DNA of 64,000 nt from Sphingosinicella ginsenosidimutans. Lineage in GTDB: Bacteria; Pseudomonadota; Alphaproteobacteria; Sphingomonadales; Sphingomonadaceae. How positions within the stretch are numbered: position 1 is the first letter of the stretch; every line of letters begins with the position of its first letter. Shown piece after piece: positions 51,397-61,251 of the stretch. The DNA is taken from assembly GCF_007995055.1 (NCBI RefSeq), contig NZ_VOQQ01000001.1:682001-746000 (forward strand). Reading direction: 5' to 3'. Position numbers and translations under genes: made by a program. The notes beneath the pieces were generated by a model. It was not told the DNA's origin. It did no database searches and saw nothing but the letters and a program-made list of their open reading frames with translations.

Positions 51397-52680
51397 TCAA
51401 CCGCCCCTCCGGCCGCCGAGCAGCCCGCCAAGACCGTTGGTCACGCTCTGGACGACGCCGCCCACCGGACTGGCCGGGGTCGAGGCCGGGGCCGCGCCCT
51501 GCCCGGAGAGCAGGCCAGTGACCGTGCCGAGGACTCCGGCGACCACGCCGCCATCGGCGCCCTGCCCGCTTTGGCCGCCCTGCGCGCCGAGCGCTCCCGT
51601 TACCGTGCCGAGCACGCCGGCGAGCGCTCCGTCGCCGCTTCCCTGGCCGCCAGCCGCCCCTGTCACCGGGCCCAGCACCGCGCCGAGCGCGCCCTGGCCG
51701 CCATTGTTGCCGCCCGGCAGCGCTCCGGTGACGAGGCCGAGCGCCGCGCCGACCGGATTGGAGGACCCGCCACCGCCGGTCACGCCCGAGACCAGCCCGG
51801 TCGCGGTCTGCACGACTCCCTGAACCGGGGTCTGCCCGCTACCGAGGCCGCCGGTCACGCCGGAGACAAGGCCGGTCGCGGTCTGGACCACGCCCTGGAC
51901 GACGCCGCCGGTGGCCAGACCCTGTTCGAGCGTCACCGGCCGGCCGCCGGAGAGCGCGCCGAGGGTGACCGCATCGCCATGCGCCTGGCCGGCCGAAGCC
52001 AGGCTGACGCCGAGCAGAGGCGACTGGTTCCCGCCGCCCAGGACATTGGCGCCGCCGACCGTGAGGTTGACGAGCGCCCCGGGCGCCGCGGTCAAGCCGT
52101 CGATCAGATAATCCTGTCCGTTGCCGGCGCGCACCAGCGCCTGGCCGGCGGCATTGGCGGCCTCGATGACGCGGCCGACGAGCCTCGTGCCTTCGGGAAG
52201 CCGCGGATCGACGATGTCGGCGAGGATGGCGCCGCGATCGGCGACGCCCTGGACGCTGTTGCCGGATGCCACCAGCACGCCGGAAACGACCGGCAGCGGC
52301 TGGGCCGGATCGCCCGTATTGGCGAGCAGGCCGGTGCCGGCGATGCCGCCCGGGCCGATCAACCCGCCGATCGCGAGCGCCCCGGTCGCCCCGGTCGCCC
52401 CTATCGCGCCCCCCGGACCTGCCGGACCTGCGGGACCTGCCGGGCCGGCGGGACCGGCGGGACCGGCCGGGCCTGCGGGGCCCGCGGGTCCGGTCGCGCC
52501 GGTGGGGCCGGGCGGTCCTGCCGGGCCTGTGCCGCCAGTATTGCCGGGGTTACCCGCCTGGCCTGGCGCGCCGATGCTTCCGAACCTGGTCGTGCCGCTC
52601 GATTCGCAGCCGCCGAGGGTGAGAATAAATGCCGTGGACGCAAACAGTGCGAGTGCGGACCGCTGAACGCTGTTGGTCAT
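51397..52680 (-). CDS. Collagen-like repeat lipoprotein
   Basis: A 427-aa protein with a lipoprotein signal (LILTLGGC-type box, C25), then about 21 Gly-x-y triplets (residues about 37-102), eight of them Gly-Pro-Ala in a row. A middle domain follows (around VQGVADRGAILADIVDPRLP, likely a folded DUF5666-like unit), then a Gly/Val/Thr-rich C-terminal half with repeats around GVVQTATGLVSGVTGG and VLGTVTGLLSGQ. The repeats suggest triple-helix formation and surface display. It shares a strand with the TpsB gene and has GAGGA before ATG 52680. Confidence 0.8.
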   Translation of the reverse strand: MTNSVQRSALALFASTAFILTLGGCESSGTTRFGSIGAPGQAGNPGNTGGTGPAGPPGPTGATGPAGPAGPAGPAGPAGPAGPAGPAGPGGAIGATGATGALAIGGLIGPGGIAGTGLLANTGDPAQPLPVVSGVLVASGNSVQGVADRGAILADIVDPRLPEGTRLVGRVIEAANAAGQALVRAGNGQDYLIDGLTAAPGALVNLTVGGANVLGGGNQSPLLGVSLASAGQAHGDAVTLGALSGGRPVTLEQGLATGGVVQGVVQTATGLVSGVTGGLGSGQTPVQGVVQTATGLVSGVTGGGGSSNPVGAALGLVTGALPGGNNGGQGALGAVLGPVTGAAGGQGSGDGALAGVLGTVTGALGAQGGQSGQGADGGVVAGVLGTVTGLLSGQGAAPASTPASPVGGVVQSVTNGLGGLLGGRRGG

Positions 52681-52904
52681 CGCTACATCCTCTTCTGCTG
52701 CCCCCGCGTCGTTCCTATCAGCTTCCTTCTGCATTTGTTCCGGATACTGTTCCGAAATGGATACAGTTCTCGGCCATTCCTTAACGGCCATTAACTTTTT
52801 CTGTTAAGGACTGGGATTCCGGCCCGCGCGCCCGCCGAGTCGCGCCGGCGGATTTACAGCCCCTCCGCTCTGGTCTAGCCGATCGGCGAAGGAGCATTTC
52901 GGGC

Positions 52905-54779
52905 ATGAGCTTCGCAGGCAGGGTCTGGCGGCTGCTGGTCGGCATCAAGGACGCGCTCGTCCTCATCCTGCTGCTCGCCTTCTTCGCCGGCCTCTACGGG
53001 CTGCTGTCCGCCAGCCCTTATCGCAACAGCGCGGCGCGCGGCGCGCTGCTGCTCGATCTCGACGGCCCGATCGTCGAGCAGCCGGCGCAGGCGAGCCCGC
53101 TCGGCGCCCTGGGCGGCGGCGGGCCGGGGCGGCAATATCGCCTCGCCGAGCTCGTCCACGCCCTCGACGCAGCGGCGCACGACGATCGGATCAAGGTCGT
53201 CGCGCTCGATCTCGACATCTTCGCCGGCGGCGGCCAGGCCGCGATCACCGACGTCGGCGCCGCGCTCGATCGCGTACGCCGCGCCGGCAAGCCGGTGATC
53301 GCTTATTCCACCGGCTATTCCGACGACGGCTACCAGCTCGCCGCCCATGCGAGCGAGGTGTGGCTCGATCCGATGGGCGCGGTGGTCGTGACCGGGCCGG
53401 GCGGCACCGGCCTTTATTATGCCGGCCTGATGCAGCGGCTTGGCGTGACCGCCAACGTCTATCGGGTCGGCGCCTATAAATCGGCGGTCGAGCCGTTCAC
53501 GCGCAGCGACATGTCGCCCGAGGCGCGCGCCGCGAGCCAGGCGCTCGCCGATGCGCTGTGGGAAACGTGGCAGCAGGACGTGCGCCAGGCCCGGCCGCGC
53601 GCGCAGATCGCCGCCTGGACGCGGAATCCGGAGCAGTTCGTCGCCGCGGCCGGCGGCAATTCGGCCGAGGCCGCGCGCCGTGCCGGCCTCATCGACCGGA
53701 TCGGCGATCGCATCGCCTTCGGCCAGCGCGTCGCGCAGATCGCCGGCTCGGACCGTCCGCAGGTTCCGGGCGACTTCAGGGCCGTACGCTACGCCGCCTG
53801 GGTGGACGATCATCCGGTCAGCGATTCGGGCGGTCGCATCGGCATCCTCACCATCGCCGGCGACATCGTCGACGGCCGGGCCGGGCCGGGCACCGCCGGC
53901 GCGGAGACGATCGTCGCCAATCTCCAGCGCGGGCTTCGCGACAACGACCTGAAGGCGCTCGTCGTGCGCGTCGATTCGCCGGGCGGTTCAACCTTCGCCT
54001 CCGAACGGATCCGCAGCGCGCTCGCCGCCGTCCGCGCGCGCGGCATCCCGATCGTCGTCTCGATGGGTTCGGTCGCGGCGAGCGGCGGCTATTGGGTGTC
54101 GACGGCCAGCGACGCCATCTATGCCGAGCCATCGACGATCACCGGCTCGATCGGCGTGTTCGGAATCATCCCCAGCTTCCAGGGCGCGCTCCAGAAGCTG
54201 GGCGTCGGCGCCGACGGGGTTTCGACGACGCCGCTTTCCGGCCAGCCGGACATCCTGCGCGGCCCGTCGCCCGAAGCCAGCCGGATGATCCAGGCCGGGA
54301 TCGACAGCACCTATCGCCAGTTCCTGACCCTCGTCTCCGGCGCGCGCCGGATGCCGGTCGCGCGGGTGAACGAGATCGCCCAGGGGCGCGTGTGGGCCGG
54401 CGGCGCGGCGCATCAGCTCGGCCTCGTCGACCGGTTCGGCACGCTCCAGGACGCGGTGGCCGATGCCGCACGCCGCGCCCGTCTCGATCCAGCGTCGGCG
54501 CGGACCGTCTATCTGGAGCGCCAGCCGGGCTGGCTCGATCGGTCGCTCGCCGCGCTCGCCAGCAATGACGACGACGCCCAGGCCCGCGACGCCTTCTCGC
54601 GTCTCGCCGCGCGGCCGCAGCTGATGCTCGCCCGCGCGATCGGCGATGCCCGTTCGGTGCTGAACGGCCCCGCGATCCAGGCCCGCTGCCTCGAATGCCC
54701 CTCGGCCGCGCCGCCGCCGCGCCTCGCCCCGCCCGGCACGCTGCTGACCCGGCTCGCCGGCCTCCTGCTGGGCCGATGA
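52905..54779 (+). CDS. sppA: Signal peptide peptidase SppA (long form)
   Basis: A 624-aa membrane-anchored serine protease digesting cleaved signal peptides. One N-terminal membrane helix, then two tandem SppA domains. The expected catalytic pair is K192 (GAYKSAVEPFTR) and S393 (AASGGYW), matching the E. coli 67-kDa enzyme. Its stop overlaps the start of the next gene (ATGA). Confidence 0.93.
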   Translation: MSFAGRVWRLLVGIKDALVLILLLAFFAGLYGLLSASPYRNSAARGALLLDLDGPIVEQPAQASPLGALGGGGPGRQYRLAELVHALDAAAHDDRIKVVALDLDIFAGGGQAAITDVGAALDRVRRAGKPVIAYSTGYSDDGYQLAAHASEVWLDPMGAVVVTGPGGTGLYYAGLMQRLGVTANVYRVGAYKSAVEPFTRSDMSPEARAASQALADALWETWQQDVRQARPRAQIAAWTRNPEQFVAAAGGNSAEAARRAGLIDRIGDRIAFGQRVAQIAGSDRPQVPGDFRAVRYAAWVDDHPVSDSGGRIGILTIAGDIVDGRAGPGTAGAETIVANLQRGLRDNDLKALVVRVDSPGGSTFASERIRSALAAVRARGIPIVVSMGSVAASGGYWVSTASDAIYAEPSTITGSIGVFGIIPSFQGALQKLGVGADGVSTTPLSGQPDILRGPSPEASRMIQAGIDSTYRQFLTLVSGARRMPVARVNEIAQGRVWAGGAAHQLGLVDRFGTLQDAVADAARRARLDPASARTVYLERQPGWLDRSLAALASNDDDAQARDAFSRLAARPQLMLARAIGDARSVLNGPAIQARCLECPSAAPPPRLAPPGTLLTRLAGLLLGR

Positions 54780-55330
54780 TCCTCCGGCGGGCGCGCCCGG
54801 CAGACGCCCCCGCCATCGCGGCGATCTACGCGCCCTATGTGGCCGACAGCGCCGTCTCGTTCGAGATGGAGGCGCCCGATGCGGACGAGATCCGCGCGCG
54901 GATCCACGCCTGCCAGGACACCTACCCCTGGCTGGTCGCCGAAGAGAATGCCGGCGCCATCGCAGGCTATGCCTATGCCAGCCAGTTTCGCGCGCGCCGC
55001 GCCTATCGCTTCACGGTCGAGACCACCGTCTATGTCGCCGAGGGCCATCATGGCCGGGGCGTCGGCGGCTGGCTTTACGATGCGCTGATCGAGACCCTCG
55101 CCGCCCAAGGCTTCACCCAGGCGATCGCCGCGATCACCCTGCCGAACGAGGCGAGCCGGCGGCTGCACGAGGCGCGCGGCTTCGTCGACGCAGGCGTCTA
55201 TCGCGACGTCGGCTACAAGCTCGGCGCCTGGCGCAGCGTCGGCTTGTGGCAGCGCGCGCTGGCCCCGATGCGCGACGCGCCGGCGGAGACGCTGCCAGTG
55301 ACCGGGATCTGGCGCGATCAGCGCCGGTAG
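54776..55330 (+). CDS. GNAT N-acetyltransferase, phosphinothricin-acetyltransferase-like
   Basis: A 184-aa acetyltransferase. ILRRARPADAPAIAAIYAPY, YRFTVETTVYVAEGHHGRGV (acetyl-CoA loop) and ALIETLAAQGFTQAIAAITL match the PAT/bar-like GNAT group. Substrate is unknown; phosphinothricin or methionine derivatives are possible. It starts inside the sppA stop codon and ends 12 bp into the convergent TRIC gene. Confidence 0.88.
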   Translation: MILRRARPADAPAIAAIYAPYVADSAVSFEMEAPDADEIRARIHACQDTYPWLVAEENAGAIAGYAYASQFRARRAYRFTVETTVYVAEGHHGRGVGGWLYDALIETLAAQGFTQAIAAITLPNEASRRLHEARGFVDAGVYRDVGYKLGAWRSVGLWQRALAPMRDAPAETLPVTGIWRDQRR

Positions 55331-55947
55331 GCCGGCAGCGAGAGCCCGCGCGCGATCGCATAGCCGCGCAGCACGAAGCCCGCGGTCGCCGCCGCCACCG
55401 CGGCGACATCGCCGGCCACGCCGAAATGGACGAGCCCGACGAGCAGCGCGGCCGACAATGCCGCCGCCGTCACATAAAGCTCCGGCCGCATGAGGATCGA
55501 CGGCTCGCCGGCCAGCACATCGCGGATGATGCCGCCGAGGCATCCGGTCAGCACGCCCATCGAGAAAGCGGGCAGCGGCGCAAGGCCATAGGCGAGTCCC
55601 TTGGCGGCCCCATAGGTCGCATAAGCGGCGAGGCCGACGGCGTCGCACCACAGCAGCGCCCGCCCCTTCCACAGGCCGGCCGGAAGCATCCAGGCCGCGA
55701 TCGCCGCGGCAAGGCAGATCAGCAGGGTCGCATTCTCATGCACCCAGAAGACCGGCGCGCCGATCAAGAGGTCGCGCACCGTGCCGCCGCCGATGCCGGT
55801 CACCACGGCGAAGAAGGCGAAGGTGACGAGCGTCTGCCGCCGTTCGGCCGCGAGCAGCGCGCCGGAGATCGCGAAGACCGCGATGCCGGCGAGGTCGAGA
55901 AAGCCGAGCGCGGGGCCGATCAGCGTCGGAAGCGGAGTGGCGGACAT
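55318..55947 (-). CDS. TRIC/UPF0126 family membrane protein
   Basis: A 209-aa inner-membrane protein with seven hydrophobic segments. [17 protein letters not shown], GGTVRDLL and GGIIRDVL repeats identify the trimeric-cation-channel-like (YadS) family, with two GG-x-x-RD motifs. Probably a potassium-type channel, but physiology is unknown. It overlaps the acetyltransferase gene tail-to-tail by 13 bp. Confidence 0.88.
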   Translation of the reverse strand: MSATPLPTLIGPALGFLDLAGIAVFAISGALLAAERRQTLVTFAFFAVVTGIGGGTVRDLLIGAPVFWVHENATLLICLAAAIAAWMLPAGLWKGRALLWCDAVGLAAYATYGAAKGLAYGLAPLPAFSMGVLTGCLGGIIRDVLAGEPSILMRPELYVTAAALSAALLVGLVHFGVAGDVAAVAAATAGFVLRGYAIARGLSLPAYRR

Positions 55948-56054
55948 GCGCGGGCCATATCATGCGGCCGCGCGCGACGCGAAATCGGGCCTTGCGCGCC
56001 CTTGCAACGCGTCGCTTTCGGCCTAAAAGCGGGCCGGCGAAGGGGAGCTCCGCA

Positions 56055-57860
56055 ATGGCCGACACCGCCTACCAGATTATCGATCACCAATATGACGTCG
56101 TCGTCGTCGGCGCCGGCGGGTCGGGCCTGCGCGCGACGATGGGCGCGGCGCAGGGGGGGCTGAAGACCGCCTGCATCACCAAGGTCTTCCCGACCCGCAG
56201 CCACACGGTCGCAGCGCAGGGCGGCATCGCCGCGAGCCTCGGCAACATGGGCCCGGATCACTGGACCTGGCACATGTACGACACGGTGAAAGGGTCCGAC
56301 TGGCTCGGCGATCAGGACGCGATCGAATATATGGTCCGCGAGGCCCCGGCGGCGGTCTATGAGCTCGAACATGCGGGCGTGCCGTTCAGCCGCACCGACA
56401 AGGGGCTGATCTACCAGCGGCCGTTCGGCGGCATGATGCAGAATATGGGCGAAGGCCCGCCCGCCCAGCGCACCTGCGCCGCCGCCGACCGCACCGGCCA
56501 TGCGATGCTGCACGCGCTCTATCAGCAGTCGCTTCGCTACGATGCCGACTTCTTCATCGAATATTTCGCGCTCGACCTGATCATGGAGAACGGGGCGTGC
56601 CGCGGCGTCGTCGCCTTGTGCCTCGAAGATGGGTCGCTGCACCGCTTTTCCGCCCATGCCGTCGTGCTGGCGACCGGCGGCTACGGCCGCGCCTACTATA
56701 CCGCGACCAGCGCCCACACCTGCACCGGTGACGGCGGCGGCATGGTGCTGCGCGCCGGCCTGCCCTTGCAGGACATGGAGTTCGTCCAGTTCCACCCGAC
56801 CGGCATCTACGGCGCCGGCGTGCTCATCACCGAAGGCGCGCGCGGCGAGGGCGGCTATCTCACCAACTCCGAGGGCGAGCGCTTCATGGAGCGCTACGCG
56901 CCGAGCGCCAAGGATCTCGCATCGCGCGATGTCGTCTCACGCTCGATGGCGATGGAGATCCGCGAGGGCCGCGGCGTCGGCCCGCACAAGGACCATATCT
57001 GGCTGCACCTCGATCATATCGATCCGAAGATCCTGGCCGAACGGCTGCCCGGCATCACCGAATCGGGCAAGATTTTCGCCGGCGTCGATCTGACCCGCGA
57101 GCCGCTGCCGGTCGCGCCGACGGTGCACTACAATATGGGCGGCATCCCCACCAACTTCCACGGCGAGGTGGTGACGCTGAAGGACGGCGATCCGGACGCG
57201 GTCGTGCCCGGCCTCTTCGCGGTCGGCGAGGCCGCCTGCGTTTCCGTCCACGGCGCGAACCGGCTTGGCTCCAACAGCCTGATCGACCTCGTCGTCTTCG
57301 GCCGCGCCACCGGGATGCGCGTCGCCGAGACGGTGAAGCCGAACAGCAAGCACGCGCCGCTTCCCAAGGGCGGCTCCGATCTCGCCATCGAGCGGCTCGA
57401 TCATTTCCGTCACGCCGCGGGCGGCTCTCCCACCGCCGAGGTCCGCGTCGAGATGCAGCGCAACATGCAGACGCATTGCGCCGTCTTCCGCACCGACGAG
57501 CTGATGACCCAGGGCGTCGCCGAGCTCGCCAAGACCTATGAGCGGATGAAGGACATCCACGTCACCGATCGCTCGCTGATCTGGAACAGCGATCTGGTCG
57601 AGACGCTGGAGCTCGACAATCTCATCTCCCAGGCCAGCGTCACCATCGCCGGCGCGGTCAACCGCAAGGAAAGCCGCGGCGCCCACGCGCACGAGGACTA
57701 TCCCGAGCGCGACGACAAGAACTGGATGAAGCACACCATCGCCTGGTTCGATGGCTGGGGCGGCAATGGCGGTGGCGTGAAGATCGATTACCGCCCGGTC
57801 CACGAATATACGCTCACCGACGAGGCGGAATATATCAAGCCGAAGAAGCGGGTTTACTAG
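56055..57860 (+). CDS. sdhA: Succinate dehydrogenase flavoprotein subunit
   Basis: A 601-aa catalytic subunit of complex II. The FAD motif [13 protein letters not shown], the covalent-FAD His50 in [10 protein letters not shown], the active-site HPTGIYGAG and C-terminal KRVY are intact. GGGGAG lies 8 bp upstream of ATG 56055. sdhB is 3.4 kb downstream on the same strand and sdhC/sdhD are not in the window. Confidence 0.97.
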   Translation: MADTAYQIIDHQYDVVVVGAGGSGLRATMGAAQGGLKTACITKVFPTRSHTVAAQGGIAASLGNMGPDHWTWHMYDTVKGSDWLGDQDAIEYMVREAPAAVYELEHAGVPFSRTDKGLIYQRPFGGMMQNMGEGPPAQRTCAAADRTGHAMLHALYQQSLRYDADFFIEYFALDLIMENGACRGVVALCLEDGSLHRFSAHAVVLATGGYGRAYYTATSAHTCTGDGGGMVLRAGLPLQDMEFVQFHPTGIYGAGVLITEGARGEGGYLTNSEGERFMERYAPSAKDLASRDVVSRSMAMEIREGRGVGPHKDHIWLHLDHIDPKILAERLPGITESGKIFAGVDLTREPLPVAPTVHYNMGGIPTNFHGEVVTLKDGDPDAVVPGLFAVGEAACVSVHGANRLGSNSLIDLVVFGRATGMRVAETVKPNSKHAPLPKGGSDLAIERLDHFRHAAGGSPTAEVRVEMQRNMQTHCAVFRTDELMTQGVAELAKTYERMKDIHVTDRSLIWNSDLVETLELDNLISQASVTIAGAVNRKESRGAHAHEDYPERDDKNWMKHTIAWFDGWGGNGGGVKIDYRPVHEYTLTDEAEYIKPKKRVY

Positions 57861-58030
57861 CGGCCGCACCCAAGGTCTTGATCTTGCAGCGCCATCCCGA
57901 CGAAAGTCGAGGCTCACGGGCAAAGCGCCATATCGCCGCGCTCCGCGCCGGTCGTTGCCATTTTATCGCGGGGCCGCGCGACGACGGGGCGCCGCCTGGC
58001 GTGCCCGGCCGGCGCCGTTAGCCCAGGCCG

Positions 58031-58498
58031 ATGGACACCTACACCCTCGTCAAGACCATCCACATCCTCTCCGCGACGATCCTGTTCGGGACCGGGATCG
58101 GCACCGCCTTCTTCTTCTGGTCGGCGCGCCATGGCGACGATGCGGCACGGCTCTATGCCGCGCGAACGACGGTCCGGGCGGATTTCCTGTTCACGCTGCC
58201 CGCGGTCATCATCCAGCCGGCGAGCGGGGCGTGGATGATCGCACGCGCCGGCTACGATCCGGGCGCCCTGTGGCTGAGCGCGACCGTCCTTCTCTACCTC
58301 CTGGTCGGCGCCTGCTGGATTCCCGTCGTGTGGATTCAGGCGCGCATGGCGCAGATGCTGGGTGAGAAGGTGGCCGGCGGCGCGTTCGACGCCGCGCGCT
58401 ACGAACGGCTTCGGCGGATCTGGTTCGCGCTCGGCTGGCCGGCTTTTGCGGCAATGATCGCGATCTTCGCCCTGATGGTGGCCAAACCCGCCGGATGA
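58031..58498 (+). CDS. DUF2269-family membrane protein
   Basis: A 155-aa inner-membrane protein with four hydrophobic segments, KTIHILSATILFGTGIGTAF and FTLPAVIIQPASGAWM being the family marks. Function unknown. Its stop overlaps the next gene's start (ATGA), indicating a two-gene operon. Confidence 0.85.
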   Translation: MDTYTLVKTIHILSATILFGTGIGTAFFFWSARHGDDAARLYAARTTVRADFLFTLPAVIIQPASGAWMIARAGYDPGALWLSATVLLYLLVGACWIPVVWIQARMAQMLGEKVAGGAFDAARYERLRRIWFALGWPAFAAMIAIFALMVAKPAG

Positions 58499-59616
58499 GG
58501 CGCATCCTCCTCCTCGGCGGCACCGGCAATTTCGGCACGCATATCGCGCGGCGCCTGGCGGGCGATCCGAACATCCAGCTGCTCATCGCCGGCCGCTCGC
58601 GTGCCAAGGCAGAGTCCGCGGCGGCGCGGCTCAAGGCGGTGAATCCAGCGGAAGGGCACGAGATGGACATGGCCGGCGACCTCGCCGCCGCCTTCGCTGC
58701 CGCCCGGCCGGATCTCGTCATCCACACAGTCGGGCCGTTCCAAGGACAGCCCTATCGCGTCGCCGAAGCCGCGATCGCGGCGGGCGCCCACTATCTCGAC
58801 CTTGCCGATGCGCGCGCCTTCGTGACCGGCATCGACGCGCTCGACGAACGCGCGAGGGCGGCCGGCGTGGCGGTGATTTCGGGCGCGAGCTCGGTGCCGT
58901 GCCTCTCCGCCGCGATCATCGATGCCTTCCGTCCCCGGTTCGGGGCGTTGAGCTCGGTCGATTACGGCATCAGCACCGCGGCGCAGGGGATTAGCGGGCT
59001 CGCGACGGCGACGGCGATCCTGTCCTATGTCGGCCGTCCCATCCGCCAGTGGCGCGCGGGCGCCTGGAGGGTGACCCATGGCTGGCAGGGCCTGCACGGG
59101 GAAACCTATCCCGAGCTCGGTCGGCGGCTGTTCGGCGATTGCGACATTCCTGATCTCGACCTGTTTCCGGCGCGCTACGAAGGGCTGCAGACGGTTCGTT
59201 TCGGCGCCGGCCACGAACTGGCCTTGATCCACCTCGGCACCTGGGCCTTGAGCTGGCCGGTGCGGGCGCATCTCTTTCCCGGGCTCGACCGCATCGCCCG
59301 CTTTCTCCTCGCCGCCGCACGCCTCCTCGATCCGATCGGTACCGGGCGAAGCGGCCTTCACATGATCCTCGGCGGCACGGATGAAGCGGGAGCGCCGAAG
59401 ACGATCCGTTTCTATCTGATCGCGCGGCAGGGGCACGGGCCCTATATTCCCTGCGTTCCCGCGATCCTGCTCGCCAGCCGGTTTGCGGCGGGCCGCGCCT
59501 TCACCCCCGGCGCTCGGCCCTGCCTCGATCTCATCACGCTGGATGAGTATCTCGCGGCGCTTGCCGACCTGGACGTCTCGACATTCGTCCTCGAAAACGA
59601 GGACCGTCGGCACTAG
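58495..59616 (+). CDS. Saccharopine-dehydrogenase-like NAD(P)-binding protein
   Basis: A 373-aa Rossmann-fold protein. The N-terminus ILLLGGTGNFGTHIARRLAG binds NAD(P); SGASSVPCLSAAIIDAF marks the start of the C-terminal domain. It belongs to the saccharopine dehydrogenase-like oxidoreductases, whose substrates are mostly unknown. Coupled to the DUF2269 gene; overlaps the kinase gene tail-to-tail by 4 bp. Confidence 0.85.
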   Translation: MRRILLLGGTGNFGTHIARRLAGDPNIQLLIAGRSRAKAESAAARLKAVNPAEGHEMDMAGDLAAAFAAARPDLVIHTVGPFQGQPYRVAEAAIAAGAHYLDLADARAFVTGIDALDERARAAGVAVISGASSVPCLSAAIIDAFRPRFGALSSVDYGISTAAQGISGLATATAILSYVGRPIRQWRAGAWRVTHGWQGLHGETYPELGRRLFGDCDIPDLDLFPARYEGLQTVRFGAGHELALIHLGTWALSWPVRAHLFPGLDRIARFLLAAARLLDPIGTGRSGLHMILGGTDEAGAPKTIRFYLIARQGHGPYIPCVPAILLASRFAAGRAFTPGARPCLDLITLDEYLAALADLDVSTFVLENEDRRH

Positions 59617-60314
59617 TCGAGGTCGGGCAGCGCCCCGCGCGCCGCGGCGAGCGCGGCGGCCTTCACCTGCGCGTAGGGGCGCGTCGCGTCCAGATCGACG
59701 ATCGGCGCGCCGTTGAAGGCGAGCTTCGGCACGACCGCGATCTTGCGCTCGATCAGCGCACGGGCGTGATCGGGCTTGCGCCGGAGCGCCGTATCGACAT
59801 CGACGTTGAGGCGGATGACGAGATCGGGGACGTAGGAGGCCATCCATTCGTAAAGCGCCCGCTCGCGCGCCGCGAGCCGGCGGATCGCGCGCCCTTCGGC
59901 CCGCGCCGCCGACAAGCCGGGGCCTTCGAACAGCGCCGGCACCTCGGTCTGCGGATAGCGGTCGGTGAGCACGGTCACCCCCGCGCGGCGCAACGCCAGG
60001 ACGCGGCGAAAGCGCCGGGCGCGGATGCGCGAGAGCCGGGCGATGACGAGCGCGGTGGCGAGGCCGGGAATCTTCGCCTCCCGATCCCGCGCCTGGTCCG
60101 CCTTGCGGGTCAGGGTGCGCTCGAGCAGCGGGCCGATCAGCGGCCAGGCCTTGATCCGGTTGCCGAGATCGCCGGTGCCAAGGCCGAGATAGCACAGCTC
60201 GACCCGCCGGCCGTCCGCGCGCAGCGTCTCCAACAGGTCCGCGGCGAGGGTCGATTTGCCCGATCCGTCCGCGCCGACGATTGCGATGAGCGGCGCCAGC
60301 CCGGCATTGGCCAT
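59613..60314 (-). CDS. Thymidylate-kinase-like P-loop kinase
   Basis: A 233-aa P-loop protein. GADGSGKST (Lys20) and the TDRYPQTEVPALFEG segment resemble thymidylate kinases but with an unusual insert and Arg-rich middle. It probably phosphorylates a nucleotide or related molecule; it is unlikely to be the housekeeping Tmk. ATG 60314 overlaps the upstream gene's stop (TGATG). Confidence 0.78.
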   Translation of the reverse strand: MANAGLAPLIAIVGADGSGKSTLAADLLETLRADGRRVELCYLGLGTGDLGNRIKAWPLIGPLLERTLTRKADQARDREAKIPGLATALVIARLSRIRARRFRRVLALRRAGVTVLTDRYPQTEVPALFEGPGLSAARAEGRAIRRLAARERALYEWMASYVPDLVIRLNVDVDTALRRKPDHARALIERKIAVVPKLAFNGAPIVDLDATRPYAQVKAAALAAARGALPDLD

Positions 60315-61054
60315 CAGGACAGTTCCTTGAAGAACCCACCCATTTTCAGCCCGCCGATGGCGAAGCGGATCACGACCAGTGCGCCATAGGCATAATACCA
60401 CGGCACCTGCCACGCCGGCACCGCGGCGGGATCGAAACCGGCCCGGGCAAAGGCATAAAGCGCGACCGCGGTGGCGAGCAGGAACAATTTGTTCTGCTCG
60501 CGCCAGATCATCCGTTTCCACCAGAAGGGATATTTGGGCTTCACCCAGCCGTGGAGGCGGGGCAGCAGCGCCGGCACGTCCTTCGCCCAGGCGGCGTGGG
60601 CTTCGCCGAACTTCGAGCGAAGATAGTCTTCCTCATAGACCGAGATCCGCTCGTAGACGAGGATCGCCAGCAGGAAGACGAGCGCGCCATAGACCCACGA
60701 TCCGGTCAGCATCGCGAGGCCGGTGAAGTTGAGGATTCGCCCGACATAGAGCGGGTTGCGGACGAGCGAATAGGGGCCGGTCGTGTTGAGCTCGGCCGCT
60801 TCCGCGGCAACCTTCGCGCGGCCCGACGTCCCCAGGGCGGCGAAGCCCGAGGTGATGACGCGCACCAGTGCCCCGGCGGAGGCGACGCCGAGCGACAGCC
60901 AGAACCAGCCGCAATTCGCCGCAGGATCGGCGAACGGCCCCCGGATGCCCGTGCGCCAGACGATCAGCGTGCCGATCGCGATGACGGTGTAGATGTAGAG
61001 GCCGCGAATGAAGAACAGGCGCTTTCCGCTGAGCGCCATTTCGTGCTGGTACAT
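60314..61054 (-). CDS. Isoprenylcysteine methyltransferase-like membrane methyltransferase
   Basis: A 246-aa membrane protein of the ICMT/PEMT family: SLVRNPLYVGRILNFTGLAM and the Glu-rich YEEDYLRSKFGEAHAAW motif, plus several hydrophobic segments. Likely a SAM-dependent methyltransferase acting on a lipid or membrane-bound substrate. It is coupled to the kinase gene. ATG 61054 (MYQHEMALSGK) was chosen over a GTG 39 bases upstream. Confidence 0.82.
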   Translation of the reverse strand: MYQHEMALSGKRLFFIRGLYIYTVIAIGTLIVWRTGIRGPFADPAANCGWFWLSLGVASAGALVRVITSGFAALGTSGRAKVAAEAAELNTTGPYSLVRNPLYVGRILNFTGLAMLTGSWVYGALVFLLAILVYERISVYEEDYLRSKFGEAHAAWAKDVPALLPRLHGWVKPKYPFWWKRMIWREQNKLFLLATAVALYAFARAGFDPAAVPAWQVPWYYAYGALVVIRFAIGGLKMGGFFKELS

Positions 61055-61251
61055 GGAGATGCGGCCGGTCCCTGTTCGGTTGAAAGCGCGCACCTAGCCG
61101 ATCGCGACCGGCCGCGCCACAGGGCATTTCGATGTCCGTGCGGGACGGCGCCCCGCCCGCCGGCCGGGCCTTCCGGCGAATTACGCAAAGCACGCAGGCA
61201 GGCATTGAGCCGGCGCGCCTGACCCGCTATCCCCCGCCCGGGGAGACCGGC

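Noticed and set aside
52400..52520. Short repeats taken as a possible CRISPR array
   Set aside because: They are 9-bp in-frame Gly-Pro-Ala codons inside a lipoprotein gene, with no spacers.
52747..52775. GGAAC motifs as EcfG-type general stress promoter
   Set aside because: No CGTT at 16-17 bp from any of the GGAAC copies.
52781..52795. A TTAA...TTAAC pair before sppA as a second CtrA box
   Set aside because: The spacing is 6 bp, not 7, and a third TTAA at 9 bp further on makes this look like AT-rich promoter sequence.
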